Below are positions 25,650 through 33,989 of a stretch of DNA of 64,000 nt, piece after piece (positions within the stretch are counted from its first letter, which is position 1; the number at the start of each line of letters is the position of its first letter). The notes beneath the pieces were generated by a model. That model searched no databases. It saw nothing but the letters and a program-made list of their open reading frames with translations, and was not told the origin of the DNA. The stretch comes from Bog-532 sp963830385 (lineage in GTDB: Bacteria; Actinomycetota; Actinomycetes; Streptosporangiales; Streptosporangiaceae), in the NCBI GenBank assembly GCA_963830385.1, contig CAWHMD010000002.1, positions 620,001 through 684,000 of the forward strand, in the 5' to 3' direction. Both the position numbers and the translations under genes were made by a program.

Positions 25650-26573
25650 TCAGCTGGTGGGCTCGACCGTGACCTGATCCACCAGGCGTTCGTACTCGGT
25701 CAGGTTGACGTGACCGGAGACGTCCGACGCGGCCGCCACCGCCGCCGCGTGCCGGAGCAGGTCCGGCCACGACCAGCCGAGCAGCAGGCCCGGTATCAAC
25801 CCCCCGACCAGCGGGCCGGGGGCGCCGGGGCCGGCTGCGCGGGTCAGGCCGGGCAGGGTCGCGCTCCACCGGCCGGCCTTGGTCACCACCGAGATCCGGT
25901 CCCCGGCCGGGACGGCCACCGCCACCGCGCCCTGAGCCAGCAGGGCACTGCCGTCGGCCGGGACGCCTTCGGCCGCCCCCGGCTGGCCCGCTGGCGCACC
26001 CGGCGGCTCCCCATCGTCGTCGGGGACGACAAGGTCGGGGCGGCGGGTCACCGCGTACCGCAGAGCCTCGCCGCCGGTGTTGAGGATCACCGGCACGCCG
26101 GCCTCGGCCGCGTAGGTGGCCAGCGAGCCGTAGATCTCGGGTGGCATCCCGAGCGGCAGCGACCCGCACAGGACCACGGCGGTGGCGTCGGCCAGCAGCC
26201 GCCGGTAGTCCCCGGCGAACCGGCCCAGCTCCTCGGTGGTCACGTACGGGCCCGGCTCGCGCAGCCGCATGGTCTGGCCCGACACCGTGTCGGTAACGGC
26301 CAGCACCCGGCGCGACTCCTGGCTGATCCCGGTCAGCGCGACCGGGATGCCGGAGCGGCCCAGGTCCTCCTTGATCAGCTCGCCGGTGGCGCCGCCGGCC
26401 AGCCCGGCCACCACCACCTCGTGCCCGAACCGGTACAGCACCCGGGCGACCGCCACCCCGCTGCCGCCGGCCCGGTGCCGGACCCGGGAGACGTCCCTGG
26501 TCGCCTGCCACGACGGCGCCTCGGCCTCGTAGGCCACGTCCAGCGCGGCGTTGAGGGTGAGGGTTACGATCAC
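25650..26573 (-). CDS. PfkB-family sugar kinase (1-phosphofructokinase-like), catalytic motif altered
   Basis: 307 residues from a GTG at 26573 that overlaps the tag stop (GTGA). The N-terminal PfkB signature (RHRAGGSGVAVARVLYRFGH) and the substrate/lid strands (VVAGLAGGATGELIKEDL, VLAVTDTVSGQTMRL, GSLPLGMPPEIYGSLA) match tagatose-6-phosphate/1-phosphofructokinases. The second signature, normally GAGD with the catalytic Asp, reads GAPG here (in RAAGPGAPGPLVGGLIPGLL). That loss would abolish normal phosphoryl transfer. It is the last gene of the LOG - DivIVA-like - tag - pfkB operon. Either a degenerate kinase with another role or a gene in early decay. Confidence 0.8.
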   Translation of the reverse strand: MIVTLTLNAALDVAYEAEAPSWQATRDVSRVRHRAGGSGVAVARVLYRFGHEVVVAGLAGGATGELIKEDLGRSGIPVALTGISQESRRVLAVTDTVSGQTMRLREPGPYVTTEELGRFAGDYRRLLADATAVVLCGSLPLGMPPEIYGSLATYAAEAGVPVILNTGGEALRYAVTRRPDLVVPDDDGEPPGAPAGQPGAAEGVPADGSALLAQGAVAVAVPAGDRISVVTKAGRWSATLPGLTRAAGPGAPGPLVGGLIPGLLLGWSWPDLLRHAAAVAAASDVSGHVNLTEYERLVDQVTVEPTS

Positions 26574-27181
26574 CGCGGGCTCCGGCGGCCGGAGGCCCGG
26601 TCGGCGCCGTCCACGGCGGCCCGCACGTAGCAGGCAGCCAGGTGGTCGTTGACGATGCCGCAGGCCTGCATGGTCGCGTAGGCGGTGACCGGCCCGGTGA
26701 ACGTGAAGCCGTGCCCGCGCAGCTCCTTGGACAGGGCCACCGACGCGGCGGTCTGGGCCGGGATGCCGGCCGTGTTCACCGGGGCCGGCCGCGGCTCGTC
26801 CGCGTACTTCCACACCAGCTCGGACAGGCCGCCGGGCAGCTCCAGGGCGGCCCGCGCGTTGGCGATGGTGGCGTTGATCTTGGCGCGGTTCCTGATGATG
26901 CCGGCATCGGCCAGCAGGCGCTGCACGTCGTCGTCGCCGAACCCGGCCACCGCGGCCGGGTCGAACCCGGCGAACGCGGTACGGAAGTTCTCCCGCTTGC
27001 GCAAGATCGTCAGCCAGGACAGGCCGGACTGGAACGCCTCCAGGCACAGCCGTTCGTAAATGGCCTGGTCTCCGCGCAGCGGCCGGCCCCACTCCTGGTC
27101 GTGGTAGGCCACGTACTCCGGGGGGCTGATCCCCCACGGGCAGCGCAGCTGCCCGTCCGGGCCCGGGACGGCGTCAGCCAC
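26570..27181 (-). CDS. tag: DNA-3-methyladenine glycosylase I
   Basis: 203 residues from a GTG at 27181. Tag removes 3-methyladenine from alkylated DNA. Diagnostic features: CPWGISPPEYVAYHDQEWGR near the N-terminus, FQSGLSWLTILRKRENFR, IIRNRAKINATIANARA, FTFTGPVTAYATMQACGIVN and NDHLAACYV. The zinc-snap ligands fit: Cys and His 13 residues apart at the start, His and Cys four apart near the end, as in E. coli Tag. It overlaps the preceding gene by eight bases and pfkB by four, so the operon is translationally coupled. Confidence 0.95.
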   Translation of the reverse strand: MADAVPGPDGQLRCPWGISPPEYVAYHDQEWGRPLRGDQAIYERLCLEAFQSGLSWLTILRKRENFRTAFAGFDPAAVAGFGDDDVQRLLADAGIIRNRAKINATIANARAALELPGGLSELVWKYADEPRPAPVNTAGIPAQTAASVALSKELRGHGFTFTGPVTAYATMQACGIVNDHLAACYVRAAVDGADRASGRRSPR

Positions 27182-28601
27182 GTTCGTCGTCGCGGTGCTC
27201 GGCGTTGGGCAGGGTCTCCTCGGTCGCGCGGGCGGCCTTGGCGCGGGCGCTGGCCGCTCCCCAGACCAGCGTCTGGTGGGGATCCTCGTCCCAGGTGAAC
27301 TCGGCGTGATCGTCCGCGCGCGGCGGCGGGCGGTGGGCCTGGTCCTCGTCCACCTGGCGGCTGGCCATGTCCCAGACCGAGGGCGCCGGGGAGGGCTGGC
27401 TCCCACCGGTCCAGTCGGTGGGCTCGGGCTCGGCCCGGCGGGCCTGGTCGGCGCCCGGGGGCGGCTGAGACTGTTCGGGCGCTTGGGCCTGCTCGGACGG
27501 ATGGGACGGCTGGAGCGGGCGGGACGAGGCGGTCGGCTGGGACGGGACGATCGGCTGGGGGTTGGTGGGCCGGACCGGCTCAGCGGCCGCCTGCGGGCCG
27601 GTGGGGTGGACCGGCTCAGCGATGGGCTGGGGCCCGGTCGGCCGGACCGGCTCAACGATTGGCTGGGGGTTGGTGGCCGGGGCGGACCCGCGAGCCGGGG
27701 CGTGCCCGGTGGCGCCCGGCTCCCTCGGGTCTCCGGCGGCGCCCGGCTCCCCCGGTGCGGGCGGCTCGTCGTAACCGGGCTGCGGGTCCTGGGCCGGTGG
27801 GGCGGTCGCGGCCCAGTCCAGCGGCTTCGCGTCCGGGTTGGTGCTGCCCGGGTCGGTGCCCCACCCGTGGTCGTCCGCGACGCCGGGCGCGGCCGGGTCG
27901 TCCGGGTGCTGCGCGGGCCCCCAGGGGGCGGGCGGCCCGGTCTCGCGGGCGGCGGGCTGGTCCCAGGCGGTGTCGGCCGGGTCGTGGCCGCCCTGGTCGT
28001 CGCCGGTTTCGCCGGGGTGCCGGTAGAGCGGCTGCGGGCGGGTGATGGCGACCGGCGGTGCCGCCGGACCGGAATCCGCGCCCGGCGCGTGCGGTACTGC
28101 CGGGCCTGGCCAGGGCTGCTCCGGGGTCTCCGCGCCGCCGACTGCACCGGCCTCAGCGGGCTCGCGGTCATCGTCGTGCCCGGTGTGGTCGCCGGGCTCG
28201 GGGACCGCTCCGGCGCCGGCCTGCCCGGCCGGCGCCAGCGGGTCGTCCAGCTCACCCGGAGCGCCCGGGGCAGCCCGATCGGCGCCTGCTCGTTCCGGCC
28301 AGGCTCCGCCGTGCAGCTGGTCACGCAGATCGGTGACCTGCTGCTGCAACGCGGCGATCTGCACGTCCCGCTCGGTCACCGCCCGGGCGATGACCTCCAG
28401 CGCCTCGTCCGTGACGCGCATGTTGTACCCCCAGGCGGCCGAGGGCGGCCGCAGCAGGGCCACGTCGGCCGCGGAGACCGGGCCGAGGTCGATGGGCGGG
28501 TAGTCGGGGTCAGGGGTGGCCATCTCGCCGCCGCGGCCGGACGCCACCGCGACGACGCCGGCCAGGACGACCACCGCCACTAGAAGCATGAGGACAGGCA
28601 C
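27174..28601 (-). CDS. DivIVA-like single-pass membrane protein with long Pro-rich tail
   Basis: 475 residues from a GTG at 28601 (an ATG four codons later is possible). N-terminal membrane helix (VLMLLVAVVVLAGVVAVASG), then a conserved actinobacterial block (LGPVSAADVALLRPPSAAWG, MRVTDEALEVIARAVTERDV) and a short coiled coil (IAALQQQVTDLRDQL). The rest, about 330 residues, is disordered Pro/Gly/Ala/Asp-rich, including tandem repeats of the form NPQPIVEPVRPTGPQPIAEP. Proteins with this N-terminal block are often annotated as DivIVA domain-containing; a scaffold role at the membrane is plausible. Encoded 50 bases after the LOG gene and overlapping tag. Confidence 0.75.
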   Translation of the reverse strand: MPVLMLLVAVVVLAGVVAVASGRGGEMATPDPDYPPIDLGPVSAADVALLRPPSAAWGYNMRVTDEALEVIARAVTERDVQIAALQQQVTDLRDQLHGGAWPERAGADRAAPGAPGELDDPLAPAGQAGAGAVPEPGDHTGHDDDREPAEAGAVGGAETPEQPWPGPAVPHAPGADSGPAAPPVAITRPQPLYRHPGETGDDQGGHDPADTAWDQPAARETGPPAPWGPAQHPDDPAAPGVADDHGWGTDPGSTNPDAKPLDWAATAPPAQDPQPGYDEPPAPGEPGAAGDPREPGATGHAPARGSAPATNPQPIVEPVRPTGPQPIAEPVHPTGPQAAAEPVRPTNPQPIVPSQPTASSRPLQPSHPSEQAQAPEQSQPPPGADQARRAEPEPTDWTGGSQPSPAPSVWDMASRQVDEDQAHRPPPRADDHAEFTWDEDPHQTLVWGAASARAKAARATEETLPNAEHRDDERG

Positions 28602-28651
28602 GGTATGAATCGTGCCACGCCGGGCGCGCCGAGTGGCAATCGAAGGGCGGG

Positions 28652-29425
28652 TCAGTCGCCCAGTTCGCTGGCCAGGCCCTGGTGATTGTGCGCCTCGGTG
28701 ATGATCCGGACGACCTCGGCGGGGTCGTCGGCCACGTGCACCAGCTCCAGGTCGACGGGCGAAATCTTGCCCGCCGTGCACATCGTGTCCTTCAGCCAGG
28801 ACAGCAGCCCCGACCAGTAAGAACTGCCGACGAGGACGATCGGGAACTTGGTGATCTTGCCCGTCTGGACCAGGGTGATCGCCTCGAACAGCTCGTCCAT
28901 CGTGCCGAACCCGCCGGGCAGGACCACGAAGGCCTGCGAGTACTTCACGAACACGGTCTTGCGCACGAAGAAGTAGCGGAACTCCAGGCCGATGTCGACG
29001 TACTTGTTCAGGCCCATCTCGAGCGGCAGCTCGATGCCCAGGCCGACGGACACGCCACCGGCCTCGGCGGCGCCCTTGTTCGCGGCCTCCATGATGCCGG
29101 GGCCGCCGCCGGTGATGATGGCGTAGCCGGCCCGGGCCAGGCCCCCGGCGATGTCCTCGGCTTGCTGGTACTCGGGGCTGGTGGGCTGCGTCCGGGCGGA
29201 CCCGAAGACCGACACCGCGATGCCCAGCTCGGCCAGCAGGCCGAACCCCTCCACGAACTCGGCCTGGATGCGCATGACCCGCCACGGGTCGGTGTGGACC
29301 CAGTCGGCGGCCCCGCGGCGGTCGAGCAGCCGCTGATCCGTGGTGGTCTGCGGGATCTGCCTGCCCCGTAGGGTCACCGGGCCCTGGCGGCGCTCCCGCC
29401 GGTGTGAATCGGAATTGACAGTCAT
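28652..29425 (-). CDS. LOG-family (TIGR00730) nucleotide phosphoribohydrolase
   Basis: 257 residues. The family signature PGGFGTMDELFEAITLVQTG is intact, with the earlier motif ITGGGPGIMEAANKGA and VSVFGSART. LOG enzymes release the base from (cytokinin) nucleoside 5'-monophosphates; in bacteria the physiological substrate is often unknown. The N-terminal 60 residues (REFVEGFGLLAELG-like region after a basic tail) match the larger actinobacterial type. First gene of the minus-strand operon with the DivIVA-like gene, tag and pfkB; a gap of 245 bases to the divergent gene at 29671 leaves room for both promoters. Confidence 0.9.
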   Translation of the reverse strand: MTVNSDSHRRERRQGPVTLRGRQIPQTTTDQRLLDRRGAADWVHTDPWRVMRIQAEFVEGFGLLAELGIAVSVFGSARTQPTSPEYQQAEDIAGGLARAGYAIITGGGPGIMEAANKGAAEAGGVSVGLGIELPLEMGLNKYVDIGLEFRYFFVRKTVFVKYSQAFVVLPGGFGTMDELFEAITLVQTGKITKFPIVLVGSSYWSGLLSWLKDTMCTAGKISPVDLELVHVADDPAEVVRIITEAHNHQGLASELGD

Positions 29426-29670
29426 CGTCCCCCTACGGTAGTAGCGCCACCGCAGTGATTCGTGCCGCCACCCCCGGCGGCTTCACGCACGCGGGGCAGG
29501 CCGGGCTGGCCGCCGAACCGGATGCGCCGTCCATAGCCCCGGAGCTTAGCCCGCCGACCGCCGCAGGTGCTGGCCAGGCGGGATCGCGCCCGGCCGGAGA
29601 TGGACAAAACACGCAGAGGGGTCCCTCGCATCGCCCCCAGGACAGCTCGTCCGACGGTACCTTCGGTGGT

Positions 29671-30555
29671 GTGCCGACGAGACGAGCGCGGCGACGGGGG
29701 TTCGCCATCTTCATGACGTGCGTCGTCGTGCTGCTCGGCGTGGGCGGGTACTTCGCCTGGTCGGCCTACCAGCACACGACCACGTTGCTGATCAGCGCCG
29801 GCTGCCAGGTGGGCAGCGGCACCAACGCGGTCTCGCTCGACCCCCAGCAGGCCAGCATCGCGGCCACCATCGCCGGGGTCGCCGCCGACGAGCGGCTGCC
29901 CGCCCACGCGGTGACGATCGCGTACGCCACCGCCATGCAGGAATCGCACCTGCACAACCTGGCCTACGGCGACCGCGACTCGGTCGGGGTCTTCCAGCAG
30001 CGCCCGTCGGAGGGCTGGGGCACCGCCAGCCAGCTGAAGGACCCGGTGTACGCCACCGCCAGGTTCTTCGGCGCGCTGACCAAGGTGTCCGGGTGGCAGC
30101 AGCTGCCGGTCGACCAGGCCGCTCAGGACGTGCAGCACAGTGCCGACGGCTCGGCTTACTCCCAGTACGACCTGATGGCCCGGTCCATGGCCATCGCGTT
30201 CACCGGCCAGGCGTCGCACGCGGTGTGGTGCTGGCCGGGGCCCGGGCCGCAGCCGGCCCGCAATCTCGGCGCGGCCCGGTCCGCGCTGGCCGAGGCGTTC
30301 GGGACGCCCGGAGCGGGTCACCCGGTGACCGGAATCGCAACGTCCGGCACGGTCAAGGCACCAGTCGTGGCCGTGCGGGTGGAGCCGCGGCAAGCCTGGG
30401 CGGTAGCCTCGTGGCTCGTAACGCACGCGCAGGCCTACGGCATCAGCGACGTACGCTACAACGGCTATCAATGGGCCGCGTCGAACGGCAGCCGAGGATG
30501 GCAACCGGCGACCGGCTCGGCCAGCACGACCAGCGGAAGTATTCTGCTCCACTGA
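29671..30555 (+). CDS. Membrane-anchored lysozyme-fold-like protein
   Basis: 294 residues from a GTG at 29671; the frame is open further upstream but the upstream part lies in the promoter gap. N-terminal basic stretch and one helix (FAIFMTCVVVLLGVGGYFAW), then an extracytoplasmic domain. The block AVTIAYATAMQESHLHNLAYGD followed by SVGVFQQRPSEGWGT is characteristic of a lytic-transglycosylase-like fold family in actinobacteria, with Glu of MQES as the likely catalytic acid. The C-terminal 90 residues (VRVEPRQAWAVASWLVTHAQ, VRYNGYQWAA) form a second small domain. A peptidoglycan role is inferred. It precedes fdxA by 76 bases. Confidence 0.7.
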   Translation: MPTRRARRRGFAIFMTCVVVLLGVGGYFAWSAYQHTTTLLISAGCQVGSGTNAVSLDPQQASIAATIAGVAADERLPAHAVTIAYATAMQESHLHNLAYGDRDSVGVFQQRPSEGWGTASQLKDPVYATARFFGALTKVSGWQQLPVDQAAQDVQHSADGSAYSQYDLMARSMAIAFTGQASHAVWCWPGPGPQPARNLGAARSALAEAFGTPGAGHPVTGIATSGTVKAPVVAVRVEPRQAWAVASWLVTHAQAYGISDVRYNGYQWAASNGSRGWQPATGSASTTSGSILLH

Positions 30556-30631
30556 GACCTGTTGGTCGCAGGGCAGAGCAGTAACAGGGCCGGGCGCGGC
30601 TGGCCGAACCCGGACGACAGAGGAGTTCCAC

Positions 30632-30958
30632 GTGACCTACATCATCGCGCAGCCGTGCGTCGATGTGCTTGACCGAGCCTGCATCGAAGAGTGCCCGGTG
30701 GACTGCATCTACGAGGGCGAGCGGATGCTCTACATCCACCCGGACGAGTGTGTGGACTGCGGGGCGTGCGAACCGGTGTGCCCGGTCGAGGCCATCTACT
30801 ACGAGGACGACGTTCCTGACCAGTGGAAGGAGTACTACAAGGTCAACGTCGACTTCTTCGAGGACCTCGGCTCGCCCGGCGGCGCGTCGAAGACCGGGAA
30901 GATCGGCAAGGACCACCCGCTGGTGGCGGCGCTGCCGCCGCAGGGAGAAGAAAGCTGA
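30632..30958 (+). CDS. fdxA: Seven-iron ferredoxin
   Basis: 108 residues from a GTG at 30632 after GAGGAG. Two cluster motifs are seen: CVDVLDRACIEECPVDCIY (3Fe-4S type arrangement) and CVDCGACEPVCPVEAIYY (4Fe-4S). The C-terminal tail with PDQWKEYYKVNVDFF is typical of the actinobacterial FdxA electron carrier. Its TGA overlaps the first codon of dapC (CTGA), the pairing fdxA-dapC being standard in actinobacteria. Confidence 0.96.
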   Translation: MTYIIAQPCVDVLDRACIEECPVDCIYEGERMLYIHPDECVDCGACEPVCPVEAIYYEDDVPDQWKEYYKVNVDFFEDLGSPGGASKTGKIGKDHPLVAALPPQGEES

Positions 30959-32055
30959 CGCTCGCCGTACGGCTGCCCGCGTTCACCTGGGACCGGGTCG
31001 CACGGTACCGCAAGGAGGCGGAACGCCATCCGGACGGGATGGTGGACCTCTCCATCGGCGCGCCCGTCGACCCGGTACCCGGGACGGTGCAGGCTGCCCT
31101 GGCGGCCGCCGCCAACAGCCCGGGCTACCCGCTGACGCGGGGCACGCCGGCGGTCCGGGAGGCCGCCGCCAACTGGCTGGCCCGGCGGCACGGCGTGTCG
31201 GTCAGCCCGGACACGGTGCTGCCGGTGATCGGCACCAAGGAGCTCATCGCCTGGCTGCCGACGATGCTGGGCCTGGGGCCCGGTGACACGGTCGTCTACC
31301 CGGCGCTGGCCTACCCCACCTACGACGCCGGGATCCGGCTGGCGGGCGCGGCCGGCCAGGCGACCGACGCCACGCTGGCCCTCGGGCCGCAGCCGGTCAA
31401 GCTGGCCTGGGTGAACTCCCCGTCCAACCCGACCGGACGGGTGCTGCCGCCGGAACACCTGGCCAAGATGGTCAGCTGGGCCCGCGAGCGGGGCACGCTG
31501 CTGGCCTCCGACGAGTGCTACATCGAGCAGGGCTGGGAGGCCACGCCGCTCTCGGTGCTGCACCCGGACGTGTCCGGCGGGAGCCCGGACGGCCTGCTGG
31601 CCGTCCACTCGCTGTCCAAGCGGTCCAACATGGCCGGTTACCGGGCGGGCTTCGTCACCGGCGACCCGGCCCTGATCGCCGAGCTGCACGAGATCTGCCG
31701 CCACGCCGGCCTGATCGTCCCCGCCCCCATCCAGGCCGCGCTGATCGCCGCGCTGGATGACGACCAGGCCGCCGACGAGCAGCGCGAACGGTATCTGGCC
31801 CGCCGGGCGGTGCTCCGGCCCGCGGTCGAAAGGGCCGGCTGGGCCGTCGAGCATTCCGAGGCCGGCCTGTACCTGTGGGCGGCCCGGCCGGGAGCGGACG
31901 GCTGGGAGTCGGCCCGCATCCTCGCCGAGGCCGGCATCCTGGCCTCACCCGGCGAGCTCTACGGGGCCGCCGGCCTGCCGTTCATCCGGATGGCGCTGAC
32001 CGCCACCGACGAGCGGATCGCCGCCGCCGCCGCCCGGCTGGCCGCGCTGGCCTGA
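30955..32055 (+). CDS. dapC: Succinyldiaminopimelate transaminase
   Basis: 366 residues if started at the CTG at 30955, which overlaps the fdxA stop and follows GGGAGAAG at good spacing. No ATG or GTG lies near the expected start, so a rare CTG start is the best reading. Fold-I aminotransferase: VDLSIGAPVDPVPG, PVIGTKELIAWLPTML, WVNSPSNPTGRVL, SDECYIEQGW and the PLP Lys in VHSLSKRSNMAGYRAGF. DapC makes N-succinyl-LL-diaminopimelate from the keto acid in the lysine and cell-wall diaminopimelate pathway. Position after fdxA supports dapC over other aminotransferases. Confidence 0.92.
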   Translation: MTLAVRLPAFTWDRVARYRKEAERHPDGMVDLSIGAPVDPVPGTVQAALAAAANSPGYPLTRGTPAVREAAANWLARRHGVSVSPDTVLPVIGTKELIAWLPTMLGLGPGDTVVYPALAYPTYDAGIRLAGAAGQATDATLALGPQPVKLAWVNSPSNPTGRVLPPEHLAKMVSWARERGTLLASDECYIEQGWEATPLSVLHPDVSGGSPDGLLAVHSLSKRSNMAGYRAGFVTGDPALIAELHEICRHAGLIVPAPIQAALIAALDDDQAADEQRERYLARRAVLRPAVERAGWAVEHSEAGLYLWAARPGADGWESARILAEAGILASPGELYGAAGLPFIRMALTATDERIAAAAARLAALA

Positions 32056-32102
32056 TCCCGCTGACGGGTGTCCGGGCGATATCCGAGCGCTGCCGTGGCG
32101 GG

Positions 32103-32921
32103 TCAGGGCGTGGCGCGGAAGACCGGCCAGCCGATCTCGGTCCGCCAGCGGGCCTGATCGGGGGTGTCGTGGCCGTCGACCAGGTAGTACTCCCGGAGCG
32201 GGCCGTCGACGCTGATCGCGTGGGTGGTGACGTAGGCGCCGAGGCGGCCGTAGCTGAGGTCGATGCCGGTGGGCGCGCCCGGGTGGGTGATGACGGCCAG
32301 CTCGGCGGCCGGGACGGTCAGCGGGGACACCCGGCCGATCGCGGCGACCGCCCCGGTGACCGGGATGAACATGGTGGCCTCGCCGCGGTCGCGCTGGAAC
32401 AGCTCGCTGGCGAACAGGCCGCCGCTGGGACCGGTGACCTCCAGTTGCTGGGCCTGGACGGTGGCGTGCAGCTCACCCAGCGCGCCCTGCCACCAGGCGA
32501 GCACGTCGGCCCGGTCCACGGTCTGGCGGATGGCCGCGGCCGGCGTTGGCCCGACCGTCCGCAGCGTGACCGGAGCCGTCTGCCCGGGCGGCTGCAGCAG
32601 GTTGCGGAGCGAATCGACGGCGGCGTAGGTCTGCGCCAGCTGGGTCTCCAGCCGGGCCAGGTGGCTGGCGATCAGCGCGTTGCGGGTGGCCGTGTCCGGC
32701 GCGGCCAGCACCGCCCTGACGTCCGCGACCGGCATCTCGAGGTCGCGCAGGCGGCGGATGACCTGGACGGTGGGGATCTGCCCGGTGCTGTAGTAGCGGT
32801 AGCCGGTGTCCGGATTGACCTCGGCCGGCTCCAGCAGGCCGACCTGGTGATAGTGCCGCAGCGTCTTGACGCTCAGGTGCGTCATCCGCGAGAACTCGCC
32901 CACCGTCAGTCCAGCCGTCAT
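32103..32921 (-). CDS. MerR-family regulator with GyrI-like effector domain
   Basis: 272 residues from the ATG at 32921. N-terminal MerR winged helix (LTVGEFSRMTHLSVKTLRHY, NPDTGYRYYSTGQIPTVQVI), coiled coil at about 75-115, then a GyrI/BmrR-like ligand-binding domain (FIPVTGAVAAIGRVSPLTVP, ELAVITHPGAPTGIDLSYGR, LREYYLVDGHDTPDQARWRT). Members of this group bind lipophilic drugs and activate efflux genes. No efflux gene is next to it; the divergent gene at 32979 is CysRS-like. The 57-base gap between them contains the shared promoter. Confidence 0.9.
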   Translation of the reverse strand: MTAGLTVGEFSRMTHLSVKTLRHYHQVGLLEPAEVNPDTGYRYYSTGQIPTVQVIRRLRDLEMPVADVRAVLAAPDTATRNALIASHLARLETQLAQTYAAVDSLRNLLQPPGQTAPVTLRTVGPTPAAAIRQTVDRADVLAWWQGALGELHATVQAQQLEVTGPSGGLFASELFQRDRGEATMFIPVTGAVAAIGRVSPLTVPAAELAVITHPGAPTGIDLSYGRLGAYVTTHAISVDGPLREYYLVDGHDTPDQARWRTEIGWPVFRATP

Positions 32922-32978
32922 GAGGCTCAGTGTCGACCCTCCGGTAGCGGGAGGGTCAAGCGACCGTAGGGTTGAACG

Positions 32979-33806
32979 GTGCTGACGCTCTACGACGCCG
33001 CCACCCGGGAACCGGAGGCGATCCGGACCGGGCACCGCCGCGAGCTGCGGGTGCTGGCGGTGGCGCCCGCGGTGGCCGATCCGGACGACCCGGACCTCGC
33101 GCCGCTGCGTGAGTTCCTGCTGCCGGACCAGCTCCGGCGAATCGCGGAGCGGCGGAGCCTGGTGCCGACGGTGTGCGAGGTCACCGCCCCGGGCGGCGGC
33201 ACCAGCGGCGGTGCACCGCTGTCCGCCGCGGCCCGGCAGACGCTGAACCTGTATCCCCCGGCCCGGATCGCGCCGGCCGGGGAACCGGTGGAGCGGACGG
33301 TGGAGTTCGCGGGCGGTGGCGCGCCCGCGTTCGACGTGGGCACCGGCGACACCGGCTGGCTGGCCGGGCTGGACGTGGTGCGCTACCACGCGGCGCCGAC
33401 CGGGATCGCCGGCCCCGGCCCCGGCCAGGACGGACCCCGGCGGCTGTCCGAGGTGACCGCCCGCGGCGTCGACCCGCTGGCCGTCCGGCTGGTGTTCATG
33501 CAGGCCCGGTACCGGGACGGCGCCGACCTGAGCTGGGCGGCGCTGACCGCCGGTGACCAGCTCCTGATCGGGTGGCGGAAGGCCGTCGCCCAGTGGGCCA
33601 ACTCACCGAGCGCGGCCATGCCCGCCCGGTACGCGGACGCGATCACGGCGGCGTTCGAGGACGACCTGGCGGCCCCGCAGGCGCTGGCCGAGCTGCGGAC
33701 GCTGGAAGGTGACCAGGAGGTCGCCCCGGGGGCCAAGTTCGAGATGTTCGCGGCCGCGGACCGGCTGCTGGGCCTGGACCTGGCCCGCGACATCGGCCGG
33801 TACTGA
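32979..33806 (+). CDS. Cysteinyl-tRNA-synthetase-like protein lacking the catalytic core
   Basis: 275 residues. The N-terminus LTLYDAATREPEAI resembles the first strand of cysteinyl-tRNA synthetases and MshC, and the C-terminus (YADAITAAFEDDLAAPQALA, GAKFEMFAAADRLLGLDLAR) resembles their DALR-like helical domain. Between them the HIGH and KMSKS ATP-binding signatures and the zinc cysteines are absent. It is therefore not an active synthetase by sequence. Related small actinobacterial proteins exist and are uncharacterised. A role in cysteine or mycothiol chemistry is conceivable but not shown. Divergent from the MerR gene. Confidence 0.6.
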   Translation: MLTLYDAATREPEAIRTGHRRELRVLAVAPAVADPDDPDLAPLREFLLPDQLRRIAERRSLVPTVCEVTAPGGGTSGGAPLSAAARQTLNLYPPARIAPAGEPVERTVEFAGGGAPAFDVGTGDTGWLAGLDVVRYHAAPTGIAGPGPGQDGPRRLSEVTARGVDPLAVRLVFMQARYRDGADLSWAALTAGDQLLIGWRKAVAQWANSPSAAMPARYADAITAAFEDDLAAPQALAELRTLEGDQEVAPGAKFEMFAAADRLLGLDLARDIGRY

Positions 33807-33989
33807 GCCACCGTCCGCTCCCGGGCTCCCAGATTTAACACGCCTAACACGCGAGTTTCGGTACCATGCGTGACCCTTTAATATTGTTTAATGAATCGTC
33901 GTTTCTAACTGAAAACTTGCAACGTTTTTAGCGTCCTACGCATGATTGACGCATATCTGTTGTGTGGGGATGGCTCCTATCCTGAGCCC
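33807..33989 (+). promoter_or_regulatory. AT-rich upstream region of the DDAH-like/rocD operon
   Basis: This gap is far more AT-rich than its surroundings (for example TTTAATATTGTTTAATGAA at about 33876 and AACTGAAAACTTGCAACG at about 33907). Such a patch upstream of an arginine/ornithine catabolic pair is typical of binding by an Lrp-type or nucleoid protein and of the promoter. No single -35/-10 pair stands out. Confidence 0.5.
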
